DNA of 43,708 bases, taken from positions 22,474 through 66,181 of the forward strand of contig CAJUCZ010000009.1 of assembly GCA_910585375.1 (NCBI GenBank), written 5' to 3'. Source of the stretch: an uncultured Alphaproteobacteria bacterium (GTDB lineage: Bacteria; Pseudomonadota; Alphaproteobacteria; RF32; CAG-239). Below, in pieces: positions 42,289-43,708 of this stretch. Each line of letters starts with the position of its first letter. Positions within the stretch are counted from its first letter, which is position 1. The translations under genes were made by a program, and so were the position numbers. The notes under the pieces were generated by a model. That model was not told the DNA's origin, did no database searches, and saw only the letters and a list, made by a program, of their open reading frames with translations.

Positions 42289-42975
42289 ATGCGAGTATTA
42301 CTTGTCGAAGACGATTACGCAATCTCCCAAAGCATTGAAACAATGCTCAAAAAAGAAGGCATGATTGTAGATACGACCGATCTGGGCGAAGACGGCCTTG
42401 AGATTGGCAAACTTTATGATTACGATATCATTATTCTGGACTTGATGCTTCCCGACATGAACGGCTATGAGGTCTTAAAAAGCCTGCGCGCCGCCAAAGT
42501 CAACACGCCGGTACTGATTCTGTCCGGCCTTTCCGAACCCGACAAAAAGGTCAAAGGTCTGGGCTATGGCGCCGACGACTATCTGACCAAACCGTTTGAC
42601 AAAGCCGAACTTCTGGCTCGAATCCAAGCGGTCGTCAGACGCTCGAAAGGGCATTCCAATTCCATTATCCGCACCGGCGAAGTCGAGGTCAATCTGGATA
42701 CACAGACTGTTACCGTCGGAACCAAAACGCTTCACCTGACCGGCAAAGAATACGGCATCATGGAATTGCTCTCCCTCAGAAAAGGCTCGACTCTAAACAA
42801 AGACCAGTTCTTAAACCACCTTTACGGCGGTATTGATGAACCGGAATTGAAAATTATCGATGTCTTTATCTGTAAACTCCGCAAGAAACTGGAAAAAGCT
42901 TCCGGCGGCAAGAACTACATCGAAACCGTCTGGGGCCGCGGCTATGTTCTCCGCGATCCGGATGAAAAAAAATAA
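42289..42975 (+). CDS. ctrA: Cell-cycle response regulator CtrA
   Basis: CtrA is the alphaproteobacterial master regulator of cell cycle and flagellar genes. The 228 residues show EDD at 7-9, phosphoacceptor D51 in ILDLMLPD, KPFDKAEL, and the very conserved CtrA winged helix with HLTGKEYGIMELLSLRKG, then KDQFLNHLYGG and DEPELKIIDVFICKLRKKL. I chose the ATG at 42289 behind AAGGGG; an upstream in-frame ATG at 42253 would add 12 residues not found in CtrA. The terminal residues do not show the usual AA degradation tag (it ends DPDEKK). Confidence 0.96.
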   Translation: MRVLLVEDDYAISQSIETMLKKEGMIVDTTDLGEDGLEIGKLYDYDIIILDLMLPDMNGYEVLKSLRAAKVNTPVLILSGLSEPDKKVKGLGYGADDYLTKPFDKAELLARIQAVVRRSKGHSNSIIRTGEVEVNLDTQTVTVGTKTLHLTGKEYGIMELLSLRKGSTLNKDQFLNHLYGGIDEPELKIIDVFICKLRKKLEKASGGKNYIETVWGRGYVLRDPDEKK

Positions 42976-42999
42976 ATTTTTTACAATCAACGGACTTCA

Positions 43000-43031
43000 A
43001 AAAGCCTCTCCTTTACGGATGAGGCTTTTTT
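43000..43031 (+). terminator. Terminator after ctrA
   Basis: AAAAGCCTC at 43000-43008 pairs with GAGGCTTTT beginning at 43021, followed by T. Confidence 0.85.
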
Positions 43032-43708
43032 GCATTTCCGCCTTTTCCTCCTCTTATGCCTTCATCATCCCTGCCTTAATTTCTTTCCTCTAATCACTTC
43101 TCCACACTTCACTTTATTTTGCTATCTCTCCCTATATTTCTCTCCTGCATTCTCTCTCTTCAAACTCTAATCTTCTTCTCCTACATTTACATTATTCTGC
43201 CTGTTTTTTCTCATTTTACCCTTTGAGAATTTCTCCTTTTCCCATATACCCACTATTCCACTCTTTCTCTATTCTCCCTCTTCCGCCCCACACTTTACCC
43301 TTCCCTTCCTCTATTCATCAACCTTAATTTCTTCCCCACCCTCTTCCTCCTCACACTTTAGCCCTCCAAACTCATTCCCCTCCACTCTGCCATACTTCTC
43401 TCCTTAAACTCCTTTGGCCTTCCTTTCACCACTCACTTCATCTCTCTCCTGTCTTTTCTTTTATTCCCCTGCCACTCCTCACTTTGTCCCTCTCTTTTCA
43501 TCTCCTACCTTCTCCTTCTTTGCACAATCCGTTTCTTTCATCCCCTCCCCATTCTCCCTCACCCCAGCTTTTTCTCCCTTCACCTTTCTTCCCTTTTCCT
43601 CTTACTCTTTTTTCCTATCCTCTGCCCATAATACTTCCCTTTTTCTCTCCGCAGCCCCAATCTCCCTCTATCTTTTTTACACAATCATCTTTTCTCATCC
43701 CCGCCGTT
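43032..43708. other. Long strand-asymmetric pyrimidine-rich tract without genes
   Basis: From just after the ctrA terminator to the window end the plus strand is dominated by C and T. By hand count of 43081-43708, 517 of 628 bases are pyrimidines (82%), 89 are A and only 22 are G. No tandem period is evident and the sequence is not a simple repeat. The only ATG is at 43056. Open frames exist only because stop codons need purines, and they translate to Ser, Leu, Pro and Phe strings. The minus strand is correspondingly purine-rich with many stops. The function is unknown, and the tract may continue past the window. Confidence 0.85.

Noticed and set aside
43326..43708. Long open frames in the pyrimidine tract
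   Set aside because: They lack start codons and translate to low-complexity Ser/Leu/Pro/Phe strings; openness follows from the scarcity of purines needed for stop codons.

Overview
The window looks like part of the chromosome of an uncultured alphaproteobacterium with moderate-to-low GC, possibly a gut- or host-associated Rhodospirillales-type lineage; the lineage is inference. The clearest lineage marker is a full-length CtrA response regulator (42289-42975) facing a fliI-fliJ pair. MotA/MotB, a GlcNAc-6-phosphate catabolic pair and EptA fit a motile, glycan-using, LPS-bearing cell. The window starts inside a repeat and ends inside an extreme pyrimidine-rich tract, so both ends may be assembly breaks.

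Layout. 1-350: tRNA-Met(CAT) with a duplicated 3' end plus terminator and a hairpin-rich insert. 514-4984: outer-membrane protein, Spx/ArsC-like protein, MarC, MotA-MotB and TerC, all on plus. 5035-8143: NhaD/ArsB-type transporter and glutamyl-tRNA synthetase on minus. 8303-10274: nagA-nagB. 10422-16324: surface-polysaccharide block with two GT4, two GT2 and one GT92-like glycosyltransferases plus a ParB-fold protein. 16437-18162: DUF362 ferredoxin protein and YbaK. 18382-22732: EptA and a DGK1/SEC59-type kinase, divergent from a two-component system. 22899-26475: three single-gene units, namely an unknown protein, a flotillin and a lipoprotein. Their promoters are good, but the leaders are AT-rich and lack a Shine-Dalgarno sequence. 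26557-28698: YjbR-like protein, Ogt, a gene fragment and a membrane protein. 28924-32652: AT-rich accessory segment with a GmrSD-like DUF262/DUF1524 nuclease, a P-loop kinase and an M55 peptidase. It lies downstream of tRNA-Glu and is sprinkled with tRNA-end-like and palindromic repeats. 32983-35864: three-gene operon of unknown function. 36122-37241: Nudix hydrolase, then about 630 bp of tandem structured repeats. 37238-40275: pgk, gap and sodB. 40317-42975: fliJ, fliI and divergent ctrA. 43032-43708: gene-free tract that is about 82% pyrimidine and 3-4% G on the plus strand.

How it fits together. MotAB, FliI/FliJ and CtrA are the motility and cell-cycle side. The glycosyltransferases, EptA, the lipid kinase and the adjacent two-component system plausibly build and modify the envelope. 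NagAB feeds amino sugars into glycolysis, where gap and pgk act. The accessory segment carries the one recognisable defence candidate.

The observations I rate highest are the terminal pyrimidine tract, the two tandem stem-conserved repeat units downstream of pgk, the nested palindromic element at 31521-31670 with a shortened copy at 32722-32780, the shared palindromic control region around 22774 and 24120, and the intercistronic terminator-like structure between gap and pgk. All coordinates, counts and motif positions were read by eye; no database search was run.
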